Below are positions 35,001 to 48,405 of a stretch of 64,000 bases of DNA, one piece after another. This stretch comes from Reclinomonas americana ATCC 50394 (lineage: Eukaryota > Jakobida > Jakobea > Jakobida). The notes beneath the pieces were generated by a model, which was not told where the DNA came from, did not search any database, and saw only the letters and a list, made by a program, of their open reading frames with translations. The translations under genes and the position numbers were made by a program. The stretch covers positions 54,743 to 118,742 of the forward strand of contig PS015120.1 in NCBI GenBank assembly GCA_048213135.1, written 5' to 3'. Position 1 is the first letter of the stretch. Each line of letters begins with the position of its first letter.

Positions 35001-38000
35001 GCAAGCACAACGCCGACAGAGGAGCGCAGTGTCACATCCACTTGCGTCGCCGCCGTACATCGGAACGACACTGTGGTTGACGAGCCGACAAAGGCGTAGG
35101 ACGGACCGAGCAGACTCACCGCGGTGACGGACTGGGAGAGCACCGAAAATGGCGACGACTGCGACACGACCAGTGGTCTATCCACATCCATCACCTCGAG
35201 TGACACGACAGTGGCGCTGGTGCTTGTGGGAATCGTGATCGACGCCGAGTTAGGGTTCACTCCGTCGCACATGGTGGGGGGCGCCGGCAAGGCGCCCAAC
35301 GCCGTGCGAGCGCCGGTGTGCACGTCCACCAATGCGGCCGCCACATTCACCGTCGTCGGGTTGTTGCAAATGTACGTGAATGCCAGTGTGGAGCCGGCGA
35401 CGGGCGGCGGCGAGAGCGCAGTGGTGACAGTCACTTGCGTGAGTCGCGAAGAGCGCACGGCAGGCGCCACTGTCAGTGGTCCGGTCACAGAGGTTGACTG
35501 CTGCACATCACGAAGGGTGACCAAGTAACCGCCGGCGGGCAGCGCGGCGAGATCGTTCTCCAGAGTCCAACTAAAGGCGGCGGGACAAGTGCCGACACCA
35601 CCATTGGATAGTTCGTGTTCCACGAGCGGCGAACCACCAGCCGTGCTGATTTCCACTCGCACAGTGGCCTGCGCGCTCAGACTGCAAGTCCACGACAGTG
35701 ACGTGGTGTCGCCCGTCCACCACAAGGCGGCTGCAGCTGAGAAACTGGAGAGCGCATCACCGACCGTAACGACGGTGCTCGCGGTGCCGAGTCCCGCAAA
35801 CTGTGCACACGAAAAAGCCACCGTCGTGGTACTCGCTGCCGTGCTCGACATGGGCAACTGCAGTGTGTTCACCGCACTGCCGTTACAGGTGGCAGACACC
35901 GAGGCCACTGACATTGCGCCGACACTGGCGACAATGGTGGCCGGCGACGGGAACAGACACACAAACTGCACAGGCACCGTGTAGCCGCGGAACACTGGCA
36001 CCGACACAGGCGTCACCGTGATGGATGGGCTCTGCACCGAGAACAGGGTGGCCGCACTCGACGCACTCAGAGGTGCACCAGTGGTGGCCGTCACCGTGAC
36101 CGACGTGTTGCCAATGGCTGCCGCAAGTGGTGTCCACGACAGCTGCTGCAAGGCGCCAGTACCCTCCAGTGAAGAGCAGGTGACACTCTGCGCCGCCGCA
36201 AGCACGGTCCCACTCGGTTGCAGCGACACATCCACGGCAGTGGTGCTCGCCGAGTTGCATCGGAAGCGGATCGTTGACGGAACGCCGACCAAGTGCACGG
36301 TGGACGAGGCGCCAAGCGACGAAACAACAGACACACTAGTGAGCGTAGGAGCTGCGGGCAAGGATAAGAGTGAGAGAGAGGAATCGTGAGGAGAGGCATG
36401 AGCGGCGGGACAAACGCAACGGAAGAACACCAGAGCGGGCGAAGTGGCACTCAGCCACGACGCAGTACCAGTGCCAGTAACTCGCACAAAGCGCAGAGCA
36501 GGTGACGGACCGGCACCGGCTGCCGACACGGTCGGACTGACAGCGGCAAACACGGTGCGCAACGACGTACACGGCGCGCCAAACGAGTACGACGCCGACA
36601 GCGTTTCCACCACGGCCAGCGATTGATCGAGGAGCTCAATACGGACACTGGAAAGCACCGGCGCAGTGCAGTCAAACGACACCAAGATGGAGGAGCCGGC
36701 GACCACATCCGCAAGCGGATCCGCCGAGGCCACCGCAGCCACGTTACGCAGCGAGGCCGCCACCAGTGTAAACGGCGCGGAAAGTGCGGCCGTTGGCGTC
36801 AGTGGGTCGCGCACCACGAGCTGCACAGTGCCGGCCGACAGCGTGTACGGTGCGACCCAATTCACAAAGACGACTGCGTCACCGCCGGCGGCGCAACCGG
36901 CGGTTGTGGCCACCACCACCTCCGCCACACTCTGTGTCACCACCAGCTGCACGGAGGACACACTCTGGCGACACACCCACGACGCGGTGTTGGTATCACC
37001 CTGCGCGACACTCGTCACGGCCGGGTTTGACGTCAACAGCAGACTGGTAAAAGCAGTGGAGACTTCGCGGCCGCTCAATTCTATCGCCTGCGATACACCG
37101 CCACTCGTCGCGTCCTCCATCCGCAGAACATATCCGGACGACGCCGTGATGCTGCTGGCCACGGTCCACGCAAAGCGATTCACCGACACACCGTCGCACA
37201 AGCATGGATCGGCGGCGGCAAGAACCGTCACCACGCCGGTCGAGGATCGCAGTGAAATCTTCGCGGCAGTGGTCAACCGGTAGTTGCACGTGTACGACAG
37301 TGTGACTGTGTAGCCAATGTAGACGCGGCTGGGAGGTGCTGGTGAAAAGTTGAACGTCGGCACTGCGCACACACCAAAGGTGAAGGTGAGCAAGAAAAAG
37401 AGGAAGAAGGGGGACGTCGTCGATCGAAGAGATGCAAGTAGACGCACCAGCAATGGAGAAGGCGTTGCTAGTGGCCAGCACAGACACTTGCGTGGCATCG
37501 GTGGCGCGCACTTGCAGTGCCGCGCCAACCATGGTCGACATCGGGCCAAACGAGAACGCATTTGCCGTCACACCGTCGCACACTGGTGCCGACACAAACA
37601 ACAAACTCACGCCCGACGGAAGCAACGAGAGGCGCACTCCGTTTAGCGTAGTCGACGCCGAGTCACAGACGAACGAGCCGTTGGCGCCAGCGCCAACCAC
37701 CAGGGTTGACGAGTACGGCAGTTGCACTGCAAGTCGACTGATAGTGGGAGCTGTACGGGCATCATAAATAGAGTGAGCCGACGTCGAGGGGGGGAGGCCA
37801 CAGAGGGACACAAACCGGTGACAGAGAGGGGGGCCGACGTGCCGCTGACGCCAGTCGCAAGGTCAATGACTTGCAGTGTGACGGCACCCAGCAACGTGGA
37901 GCGCACGGCCCACGTCAACGAGCCAGGTGTCACACCATCACATGTCGCCGGTGACGAAGCCACGGCGACTTCGTACGGCGTACTGGCGTTGCCGCCACTC

Positions 38001-38813
38001 ACGCGCAGTTGCACGGCGGTGGTGAACGGATCGTTGCAAAGGAATGACACAGACACGGTGTTGCCGGCGACCACGGTAGACTTGTTCGGCGTTCGCACAT
38101 CTCGGATGTACGTGGCCAGTGTGGGCACCGTGGCCGACGCACTGGCCAGCGGCACGTCGTAATCATGCACCGTGACCACCGTGGTGGTGTCTTGCGGCAC
38201 GTTGAGCGTGACGGTCCACGTCAACGAGTACTGCTGACCAAAGTTGCACGTGGCCGGCGACACGAGACCCGCTTGCAACGCCCCGACTTGCGGTGTGTCC
38301 TGAATGGCTGTCACTTGCGCAGTCTGTGTACACACACATGCGGCGGTCAGTGCACACATTGTTGAGCGAGACAGCCACTTACACAAGACGAACCTGCACT
38401 TGCGTGTTACCCTGGCAGTACCACGTGACGGTGACTGGTCGACCGGCCACAGCATTCGGCGGCGTGACTGCCACATTGGCAAACGTGTTGCGAATCGTGA
38501 TCACGGACAGCAGAGTGTCGGTGCCCACCGCGGCAGCCAGCAGCGCATCGCGTATTCGCACATTGCCGGCCCCAAGCAGCAACGACGACGGAGCCAACCA
38601 CTTGACACTCATCAGCGTCGACGCGTCACACGTCACCGGCACCGAGGTCGCAATGGCAGCGAGAACAGTCGTCCCATCGCTGGCGACCACATCCAGCGTC
38701 GCCGCTGTGGTCGGAGGATACGAGCAGGACCACTGAATGCGATAGGTGTAGTTCGGAAACAGCTGCGTGATTGCCGGATTCAACACAAACTCGGCGGCTG
38801 CATACGGAATACA

Positions 38814-38846
<33 letters not shown>

Positions 38847-41800
38847 TCATCGTTACGACCGCACACAGGGGGTGCTCACCGACGACATCAAACGAAATGG
38901 ATGAGCCGCTCACTGACGGCGCATCCCAATCGTACACCAGCATACTGTAACCGGAGCCGACTGGGGCCGAGGCAGCGGTTACACCAGTCCACGAGAACGA
39001 TGCAGAGTTGGCGAGGCCAACTCCATTATTGCTGCCGCACGTCACAGGCGTCACCATTTGCGGTGGTCCAATCAGCGTGGCGCCACGCTGCAACTGCAAA
39101 CCCGCACGTGTTGTTTGGAAGTCGTTGCAGCGGAAACTCAACGACTGGGAGCGCGCAAAGTAAATCCGCGACGGCAACAAATAGTTGACCACCACCGCTG
39201 TCACCGCTCGCGCTGCAGTGGCGGCACAGGGATAGTAGTGAGTGCTTATTACTCACACGCGCGCGACAAACGGTGCGCGCGTACCATTGACTGTGAACGG
39301 GGCAGTGTCGGCAGTGAGCCACGTCTGCGCAACGTCTGTCACACGAATGAGGAGATTGATGCCGACAACCGAGTTGGCCACCGTCCACGAGTATGTGTTC
39401 GAGGTGCCAGCCAGCGACGTGCAGGTGACGGGATAGGCGGCGTTGAGCACGGTCTCGGTGGCGCCGTTGATCAACGAAACGCGGACCTGATTCATCGACG
39501 GTGAGTCACCTCAAACTCCACGTGATGCACGACGCGGACGCAACATTATAGGTGAACTCGTTGTTGCATACAATGGTCACAGGTACCACGACACCACTGC
39601 CCGACACGATACCGGTTGGGTCCGGCGGCGTGATGGATGCCGTAAGCAACGACACTGTGTGCGTACAGAAGAATTCAGGCAAACCCGGCGGCGATTTGAC
39701 TCTCACTGACTGTCAAACGAGCTCACCGACAACAGGCAGCGACGAGGAGAGACGCGAGGCGCCGACGTTCGACGGATCGCTCGCTTGTAGGGTGACGGAG
39801 CCGGCCGCTCGCCCAGGAGAGGGAATCCACGCAAATTGCTGTTGGCCCGTACACAAGAAGCCGGCCGAGGTGGTGCCGACGGCCTCCGGCGAGGAGACGA
39901 GCGGCGTCCAATTCGACGACAACGAAACGGCCGCAACCAGTGGATTACCGTTGCAGCTGACGCTGACCACATACGTCGAACCGGTGAAGACATTGGTGAT
40001 GGCGGTCAACGAGACCGGGCGCAGCACTTGCGGCACGGGAGAGAATGTGTCGCGAATAGTGATAGTGCGCGTCAGCGTGCTCGTCACGGGTGTGCCAGTC
40101 GCATCCTGAATGCCGAGAGTGTACGAGCCCAGAAGCGAAGAGCTGACCGCCGACCACGTGATGTTGTTGGTGACGACGCCATTGCAGGCCACAGTGCCGC
40201 CACCGACAGTGCCCGCCGCACCACCGTTGAGGACGATGCTGACTTGCGTGGTCAGTGGATAGTTGCACGAGAAGCTAAAGGTGTACGAGTAGTCCTGGAA
40301 GAACACTGCGTTGTTGGCCAGCGTCGCCGAGCTGGCCGTAAAGATGGGGTCTGCACGCTCGGATCTACCTTTAGCAAGAAGCGAAAAACACACGACAGCG
40401 GGTAGGCACCACTCACCGTCAAAGAAACGACCGCTCGACTGCACGCGCACAGAGGTGAGGCCTTGCAGCTGCACTTGGAATGAGTACCCGCCACCGACGG
40501 CATACACCGCCGGGTCGAGGTACTGCGAAAGAACATTCAGCAGGCCGGTGCCGCCATTGTAGCCACATGTCACCGGCAGCGTGACGCTGCTGATGGTGCC
40601 GGAACGCAGCACGTTGACAATCACGGCCGTTGTTAGCGGACAGTTGCACGTGACGTTTAGGGTTTGCGATGTGCGCAGGTACGAAGTGAGTGGTGTCACC
40701 GACGGCAGCTGCAGTTGCACATAGGCGGCTGTGTCGTCGACGGGTGGGGAACGGGAGGGAAACGGGAGGGAAACGCATTCAGCCATTCCCGTCACAAGAA
40801 CTGCACAAAGGGAAAAAGATACGGCACGCACGTTCGGCAATCACTGGTGCCGTGTTCGAGTAGGCCGGATTCGAAGTGTCTTGCGCGAGGAGCACGAGGG
40901 TGGTTCCCGAGAGTGTGCTTGGCACGGCCCACGTGTAATTGGTGGTGACGGCACAGTCCACAGCGAGCGAAGCAACAATCGAGAGCGACGGTGCCGGCGT
41001 GTTGCCGCCCGTCATGGACAGCGACACGGCGGTGGTGAATGGATTGTTGCACGACACAGAAATCACTGCGGTGACGCCACATCCACCGGTGACAATCTGC
41101 GAAGGCGAAATCGAGACGCCGAGTGCGGTCGCTGCGAGGAAAAAAATAGGGGCGTGAGTGGCGGTAAAAAGCAATGGAGGGTTGGTTGGAGAGTATCGTA
41201 CCAGCGACGGGGTAGGTGGAGGTAGAACGTTGTGTGACAGCCACATTGCTGCCGTCTTCGACAAACACAGTGACGTCGCCCACGGGGTGCGCCACACTCG
41301 GAGACCAGCTGATTGACAAGAGCCCGGCCACACAAGGGCCGGTGGTGGTCTGCATGCATCACACAAGATAGTTGGTTTTTGGCCCCACAATGAGCAGAAA
41401 CGGGACAGTGGATGCGAGCAGCAGACCTGAATGGACTCAGCGGTTGGAGCTGTCGACCACACAGCGCGCACCTGTGCGGTCACACACACATCAGCGAGGA
41501 CGAAGAGTGCCGCGTGATCATAGAAGCCTCGAGAGAAATTCACGCAACCACAACAGTGGACACGAGGGGATTGCCACCGCACGGAACACGGATGACGTAG
41601 TAGGTTCCCGCGTACAGAGTTCCGACCACGGGAGTGGTTGGCGCTCCAGTGGTCGCAATGTACGGTGTTCCAAAGGTCTCTGCACATCGCCACCACGACG
41701 ACAGTAAGTACCGCGATTGCACAACAACAACAACAGCAAGAACAGCACGTGAGAAAGTGGACGTGCTTACCGGCTACGGTCACTGGATTGCGCGACAGCG

Positions 41801-43030
41801 ACCATGTGAACGTGGCGTCGTTGATCAACAGCGTGTACGCCGATCCAAGCGGAGCCGTGGGCGACACCGGCATCACCACCGTGTTGGCCGCGAGGCCATC
41901 GCAAGAAGGCATCTGGCTGATGGAGAGGAGCGTGGTCGGCGTAGTGTCGGAGACGGTAATGTCGAACGTGTCACCCGCCGGCAAATTGCACGAGTAGGAG
42001 AGCAGCGGACTGAAAGTGTAGCCCGGGAACAGCGTAGTGGGCGGGCTGATCACAAACTGGATGGACGGGTCGACCAGGTTGAACAGCGAGCTCTGACCAA
42101 CAAGAGTGGCGTCCGCGTTGTCCGTGACTCGCACGCGCACATTCGAGGCCGTCGTTGGTGCCGTGCTCGATGCCCACACGTAGTTGACCGTGGAGACGGC
42201 CGAGTCGCAGGTCACTGCTTGTGCAGCAGTGATGGTGAACAGCACGGTGGATCCGCTGACGACCTCGAGCTTGACGCTGGTGGTGCGCAGCGAGTTGCAC
42301 TGGATCTGCAGCGTGTACTGCCGAAGCGCGGTGCGATACACCAGGCCACCGGTCGCCACCGTTCCCTCACGCAGTGCCACATTCGAAATGATGGCGGCAA
42401 TGGTGAGAACACGTGCCTGAATGGTGAACAGCGAACTGGTATCGTCAGTGGTGCCGGCTGGGTTGTCGATCACTTCGACAGAGTAGCCGGTGCCGACCAA
42501 CGCCTTGTCAATCTGGAAGGTGAGGTTGACGGTGGTGGCAGCCGGACCGCACGACACCGCCGTGTTGGTCAGCACTTGCGAGTACGGGCTGATGGACGGA
42601 CCGAGCAGGCGCACATTGGCAAACTGCACTTGCGGGTTGAGGCACACAAAGGACACTTGCACAAAGTTGTCGGCCACCACATTCGCCGCTGTGCCGACTG
42701 GCGTCACTGTCAGACTCGAGAAGGTAGACAGAGCCACGGTGAAGGACGGAGAGTTCGCCAGGATCGCAGTCAGCGGCGTGGGCAGCGTTAGGCTGAGACT
42801 TGTGGGCACGGCCGAGACCATGGCCGTCGTCGGCACAAACGTGTACAGTCCCACACTCAGCCAGTCGCACGAGCTCGACACGCTGCCGTTCACCACCGTG
42901 CCACTCAGCAGCACAACGCGCACGCCCGTCGGATCCGGTCCCGGTGAGATACACTGGTATGTCACATCGTACGAGTAGCCACGGAACAGCACTGCTCCAC
43001 TGGTGATGAGACCGGTACTGACCAGGCTCA
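31184..43030 (-). CDS. Giant receptor: array of Kre9/KNH-like Ig-fold repeats
   Basis: Long exons on the minus strand, for example within 33770-32800, 34735-33865, 36350-34840, 37360-36400, 38380-37820 and 42990-41780, are separated by short GT-AG introns. Each module of roughly 100-110 residues follows the same plan: a 'GxTVTVSFxC' strand, 'TTxVxVxL', a second Cys in 'VTCxG', an aromatic 'xxWTV' strand and 'L.V.D......SxxFxV'. This resembles the Kre9/KNH (Ser/Thr-rich, GPI-protein-associated) domain, but with a regular C...TC pair that should form a disulfide. The composition is rich in Thr, Ser, Val and Ala, as in cell-surface adhesins. The gap 31490-31997, flanked by CT tracts, interrupts the array. 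No catalytic motif was seen. A structural or ligand-binding ectodomain is the likeliest role. Confidence 0.75.
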
Positions 43031-45560
43031 TGCGCAACACAGGGAAGCTGATGACTGGCCAGTACGAGTCGGTGGCATCAAAGCGCACGCAAATCGTGTC
43101 GCGGGCCGCCGGCGTCGCCGAGGCGGCTACTGTCACCGCCAGTGCGGTGAGTGAGGCACTGGTGGCAGTGAGGGTCGAGCTTGCGGCGGCGACAGTGCAT
43201 GCCGAGGTGGTGGCGAGGCGTGTGGCGTTGGGCATCACCCAGCCGGTGCCTGGAATGCTGACCGACGTGCTACCGGCACCAAATGCAATGTACGCCGGCA
43301 CGGCCGGCGCCGATGGCTGCACAATGGCAAACGCTCCGAGGTCGATGCGGGGCGCTGTTGCTGCGAATCGCACACACACACGCAGATTGGAGGCCGGAAT
43401 GGCGGCTGCCGAGTCCACGGTGGCCGACGCCGTTGTCGATGTTCCTGAAGTCCACGTCACCGTCGCATACGTGGTGACCAGCGAACAATTCGTTGTCAGC
43501 AGCGCAGCATTCGTTGTCGTGGCCAGCAAGCCGGCCCCGGTGAAGGAGACCGTGCGCGTACCCGTGTTGATGAGGATGGCGGGCGGCGAGATGGCCGTGA
43601 TGCGAACTGCGAAGAAAACAACACGTCAACAACAACAAAGCAGTACTTACCCATCGCCTGTGCGGCAGCCTCGCCGACGCAACTCAATGCCAGTGCAAAC
43701 AAGGACGTGTAGCTTGTTCCAGAGCTGTGACGAATACACAGCGTGTACGTGGTGTTGTTGCCGGAGGCACCACTCGTGGCGGTGACAGTGAGACTGAGCG
43801 ACAAGGTGCTGACAAAGGCCGTGCTAACGGTGACGCCAGTGACCGCGGTACCACAACCGTTGGTGGTGGCGAGGATCACAGCGGAGCCATCCAACGAGAC
43901 GTCCACAAATCCGGCGCCAGTGACCACCACTGTCTGAGTTGCACCGGCCGACACCGCCGGCGTGGACACAGCAGTGGCCGTGGCCACGCTGAAGGCAATG
44001 GCCGTGGTCCACACGCTGGTGGCACTGTACTGGGCACACAAAGAGTATGAACCGGCGGCGGCACCGGCGGCTGAAATCGACAACGTGTACTGCGTGGAAC
44101 TGTTGAACGTCGCGCTGTTCACGGTTGTCGACGCCACCGGCGCCGCCGTTCCACCGTCACAAATCAGCGACGAGACCACAAAGGTCGTCCCCGTAATGTT
44201 GCCGCCACCGGTGAGCACGACGGTGCGGTTGACTGCGGCGGGGATGGCCGGTGGTGTGGCCACAGTGTATCGCGCCAAGCTGTGACAAATGGGGGAATGA
44301 GGTTGGATATTCTTGGCGACAAACAAAGAATATCGCACGCGCACCTAAAGGAGAGCGACGTCGAATAGGATGTGGTGGCCGATTGGCGCACGCACAGCAA
44401 ATAGTTGCCGGCCGTCGCTCCGCTTGCGCCCACCGTCAAGTTCAACGTGTTACCCACTTGAACCAGCGTCACGGTGGTGCTGGAGACTGTGACCAAGGGG
44501 GAGCAGGTGGTGGCCACCACAACAGCAGCGGCATCGAGAGAGGCGGCAAAACCGCTGCCCGTGAGCGTCACACTGCGCCCAGCCAGCAGCGGAATCGCAG
44601 GCGGATCGACGGTGAGCAACGAGACAAGACCCAGTTGCAGGGTGGCCACGTACGCCGACGACGACGAAGGGCGGATGCAGAGCGTGTAGGTGCCACTTGC
44701 CGGCGCCGTGTTTGGCACACTGATGGACAAGGTCGTCGAGGTCACCGACGACGTCGACACCGCGGTACGCGGTGCGCTACACGCCGACGAGCTGCAGAGA
44801 ACGAGGGCCTGCGCGTCGCCAGACACCAGATCCAGCAGGCCCGCGCCGTTCAGCGTGGTCGACTGTGGCAACGACGCAAAGGGGACGGCAGGCGGGCTGA
44901 GCGACAACGTCTGGTACACGTTGACGGTGCCGACCAAGAAATAAGCCGCCGACGACGCGTATCGCGCACACAGACGATAGGAACCACCGGCGATGGCGGA
45001 GGCGTCCACGTTGATGTTGATGGTGGTGGAGCTGCCGAATGCAGCAACAATGGCCGTCGACGCTCCACTGGCAATGGTCGGCGAAAAGGCATTAGGTGAC
45101 GCGCAGCCGGCCGAGGTGGCCAGAATAAATCCTGCCGAGTCGGCCGTGTTGTCAATGAGGCCAGTACCGGAGACGACCACTTGTCCAACGGCTCCGGCAA
45201 TCACTGTCGATGGCGTAATGGATGAAAACTGCAGGAAAAAGAGCGGACCGGCCAGAGCGTACGCTGATGACGCGTTGCGACGGAAGCAGACGTAGTAGGA
45301 ACCAGCAGCCACGGCTGCGGTTGTGGCACTCAGTTGCACGTTGGTGGAGTCGACAAAGGTCGGCGTGAAGGTGACGACTGGGGTGGAGGCGTTGGAGCAC
45401 GTCGACGACGTGGCAAGCACGTACGCGGCAGCGTCAGCTCCTGGCGGCTGAAGCGAACAACCGTACACATTGACTTGCTGCGCAGAGGCGGAGGGGCGAA
45501 GAGCAACCGGTGCCACAAAGTAGGCGTAGACTGCGTGCGGAACGAGAGGCGACAGTGAGC
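43031..45560 (-). CDS. Giant receptor: block of TIG/IPT-like domains
   Basis: Main exons are about 43600-43031, 44275-43650 and 45560-44350. Repeated modules open with 'PPAIPLLAGRSVTLTGSGF' or 'PPAVPFASLPQSTTLNGAGL', contain a variable loop with 'A.VV.AT.C', and close with 'AGxYxLCxRxSxTxSY'. That is the IPT/TIG Ig-fold plan (a Gly-rich 'TGSGF' after a Pro-rich strand), with an added conserved Cys pair and an Arg after the second Cys. TIG domains are found in plexins, Met-family receptors and bacterial surface proteins. This block sits between the NHL clusters (N-terminal side) and the KNH array (C-terminal side). Splice joins were not all resolved. Confidence 0.7.
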
Positions 45561-47067
45561 TGCTGGAACAAACACACACACAAAAAACAGGTGAACGCAC
45601 TGCCAGAGCCGACGATACGGAGACGCGAGTTGAACGAATCCGACACCACCACCCACGGACTCGCGATGGAGCGGTGAATGGCACTCGACTGCGGCTGGTT
45701 GAAGGCCGCGTAAGCACCTGAATGAAGGAAAGCAGCGGGTGAGACTGAGGCGAAAAAAACTACCGCTGACCACGCGGCACGCACCAGAACCATCCTGGAA
45801 CGACTGCGTACCGCTGCCGGCATAGACACCAACAGCACCCGACGCATCAATCTGTCGAATGCGCGAGTTCGACACACTGCACGTATGCATACATGGTAAG
45901 AGGGCGAGAGGTGTAATGGCAACGGTGCGTGGACCACCCGACGCAACTCGGCGACCAGAGTGCCAATCAGTGCATTCACAAACAATATTCCGTGAGGCTG
46001 GCGATACTGCGCCACCGCAGCGGCACCATTAACGAAGCCTGCAGCATGTGTGCGTGCGTCATGAGCGCAATGATGGCGTGACGTGGTGTGCACGCGAGTG
46101 ATCTACATCACCTGAGGTTCCAGAACCGCTCCAATCGGTGACTGCATTGCCGGTGAGATCCAGCTGGCGAATGAGGTTGTTGTTCGAGTCGGCGACCAGC
46201 AAGAATTGGGCGCTCGACACTGCGCACAGTGCAATTAAGTGAGCGACCGCCCCCTCTCAGCTCTCTCCCAACTTCGCCCGCAACACACCAAACACTGCCA
46301 CTGGCGTGTTGAATGTGGAGGCCAACAGCGTGCCGTTTGTACGACCAGTGGTGCCTGGCGTGCCGGCCAGCAGGGTCACAGCGCCAGTGCTCGTATTCAC
46401 CGAACGGATAACGTGCGTCGTACCGGCATCGGGCACATACAGAACCTATGCACAGCGCACACAATCAATGACCAGACGTGACACAGTCGCAATCGCACAA
46501 CAGTGACGACGCAACAGTGGCGGCCGAGTTGAGGGCAAGCAGGCCGGGCGAGGAGAACTTCGCTGCAGCGCCAGTGCCATTGGCGTAACCAGAAGTGGAA
46601 CCAGCCAGCGTGGAGACCAGCAAGGTGTTGAGGTTGAGAACGCGAATGCGCACATTCTGCTGCTCACTAATGTACAGTTTGTTGGCGGCCGTGTCCAGCG
46701 CCAGACCGAACGGCTGTGCAAATTGCGCACTGCGCGCAGTTGCATCCAAGTAGCCACCGACGCCCGTGCCAGCCACCGTCCACACATCGCCGGCCGTGGT
46801 CACTCGCCGAATAACGGCAGCGTCCTGACGTAGGGTCACTTACGTCACAGAACTTCAAAAAGCACACACACACACTTGAAGAGCGACACACCTTGTCGGC
46901 AAAGTAAATGTCACCGGTCGAGGGGTTGGCGACGGCAGCCGCCGGCAGCTGCATGCGTGCAGTGGTGTAGAAACCGTCGACGTAACCGAGGGCGCCACTG
47001 CCGGCAAAGGTGCACACGGAGATGATGGAGGCCTCAAACGTGCCCATGCTCATGTAGGGTGTGTCAG
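45561..47067 (-). CDS. Giant receptor: NHL-repeat cluster A
   Basis: Exons encode NHL-type repeats, each about 45-55 residues: 'TLAGTPGTTGRTNGTLLAS.FNTP' (46400-46290), 'GLALDTAANKLYISEQQNVRIR' (46700-46630), 'GDIYFADK' near 46900 and 'NSRIRQIDASGAVGVYAGSG' (45870-45800). The pattern 'xGxxG..DG....A.F..P.G(L/I)AVD..GN(L/V)YVADxxNxRIR.V' is the NHL beta-propeller blade. The number of blades is uncertain because introns cut some of them. The 5' side is bounded by the gap at 47068-47671. NHL propellers usually bind proteins or RNA; in an extracellular protein, adhesion is most likely. Confidence 0.75.
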
Positions 47068-47671
47068 NNNNNNNNNNNNNNNNNNNNNNNNNNNNNNNNN
47101 NNNNNNNNNNNNNNNNNNNNNNNNNNNNNNNNNNNNNNNNNNNNNNNNNNNNNNNNNNNNNNNNNNNNNNNNNNNNNNNNNNNNNNNNNNNNNNNNNNNN
47201 NNNNNNNNNNNNNNNNNNNNNNNNNNNNNNNNNNNNNNNNNNNNNNNNNNNNNNNNNNNNNNNNNNNNNNNNNNNNNNNNNNNNNNNNNNNNNNNNNNNN
47301 NNNNNNNNNNNNNNNNNNNNNNNNNNNNNNNNNNNNNNNNNNNNNNNNNNNNNNNNNNNNNNNNNNNNNNNNNNNNNNNNNNNNNNNNNNNNNNNNNNNN
47401 NNNNNNNNNNNNNNNNNNNNNNNNNNNNNNNNNNNNNNNNNNNNNNNNNNNNNNNNNNNNNNNNNNNNNNNNNNNNNNNNNNNNNNNNNNNNNNNNNNNN
47501 NNNNNNNNNNNNNNNNNNNNNNNNNNNNNNNNNNNNNNNNNNNNNNNNNNNNNNNNNNNNNNNNNNNNNNNNNNNNNNNNNNNNNNNNNNNNNNNNNNNN
47601 NNNNNNNNNNNNNNNNNNNNNNNNNNNNNNNNNNNNNNNNNNNNNNNNNNNNNNNNNNNNNNNNNNNNNNN

Positions 47672-48405
47672 TCCGCGTCATTAGCATGTTGCGTCTGGCT
47701 GTGCGCCAAACATGTGGGGGAAAGAGAAGGGTCCGTGTGAACTCACTGTGATTGTGCGCAGTGGGTACGACATTTCCTTTGCTGATCCGCGCTCCATTCC
47801 CGTCAACACCTCCAACAATGCACTGTCGGTGGCCGGTTGCAACTTGAAAGACCTGACGGGCGATGCGTCAGCGTTCGTGGTCTCCTCGACCTCGTGTCGC
47901 TCAGCGACAGCGGTAGCGGGCGTGACAGTAACTATGACCGGCGTGCCGGATGTAACGCGCACGCAAGCCGCGCTGACTGCATCGGCAGCGGCCGGTACTG
48001 CTGGCGTGTATCGTCTCTGTGTGCGCTGGTCACCGCTGGTCAATTACCAGGATGCCGGACCGTTCTTTGTCGTGACGTCCGCGGTCAGTCCGGCTCTGGT
48101 GGTGGCCACTCAGAGTACGGTGCTGACGATGACTGGCAACGGATTCTACGACGTCACCTCGGATAGTTCGGCATTTTTCATCGCCAGTGGTCAGTAGTCG
48201 TCGACGTGGTGCTGCTGTTGTTTTTTGCGTGGACTCACGCGGTTGAGCTGCGCAGACTGCACCTTCCCCACCACACTGGATCCGACCAAGTTGAGCAATG
48301 TCAGCTACATTGCCATTACGTTTTCATCGGCCACCAAGATCACCATGACGGCTGATTTGTCGCTCGTGGTGGCCGGCGTGTACAACATTTGTGGACGCTG
48401 GTCCT
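47672..48405 (+). CDS. TIG-like domains of the giant receptor in an apparently inverted contig
   Basis: Between two gaps the coding strand switches to plus. Exons at about 47760-48191 and 48253-48405 encode two TIG-like modules with the same signatures as the minus-strand gene: 'ALSVAGCNLKDLTGDASAFVV', 'AGVYRLCVRWSPLVNY', 'STVLTMTGNGFYDVTSDSSAF' and 'VVAGVYNICGRWS'. The flanking contigs on both sides carry NHL repeats on the minus strand, and elsewhere in this gene NHL clusters alternate with TIG-like pairs. Flipping this contig restores both strand and alternation. A nested gene on the opposite strand is the less likely alternative. Confidence 0.65.

Noticed and set aside
36018-37283. Long plus-strand open frames antisense to the KNH array (for example 36666-37283)
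   Set aside because: They are shadows of the strongly biased Thr/Val/Ala coding strand. There are no domain motifs and no splice pattern on the plus strand.
34721-37561. Continuous open frame of more than 900 codons read as one exon
   Set aside because: Intron-like segments (for example 37420-37365 and 36410-36350) with GT...AG ends and non-modular sequence break the KNH modules. The frame is open through introns because of composition, so I treat it as several exons.
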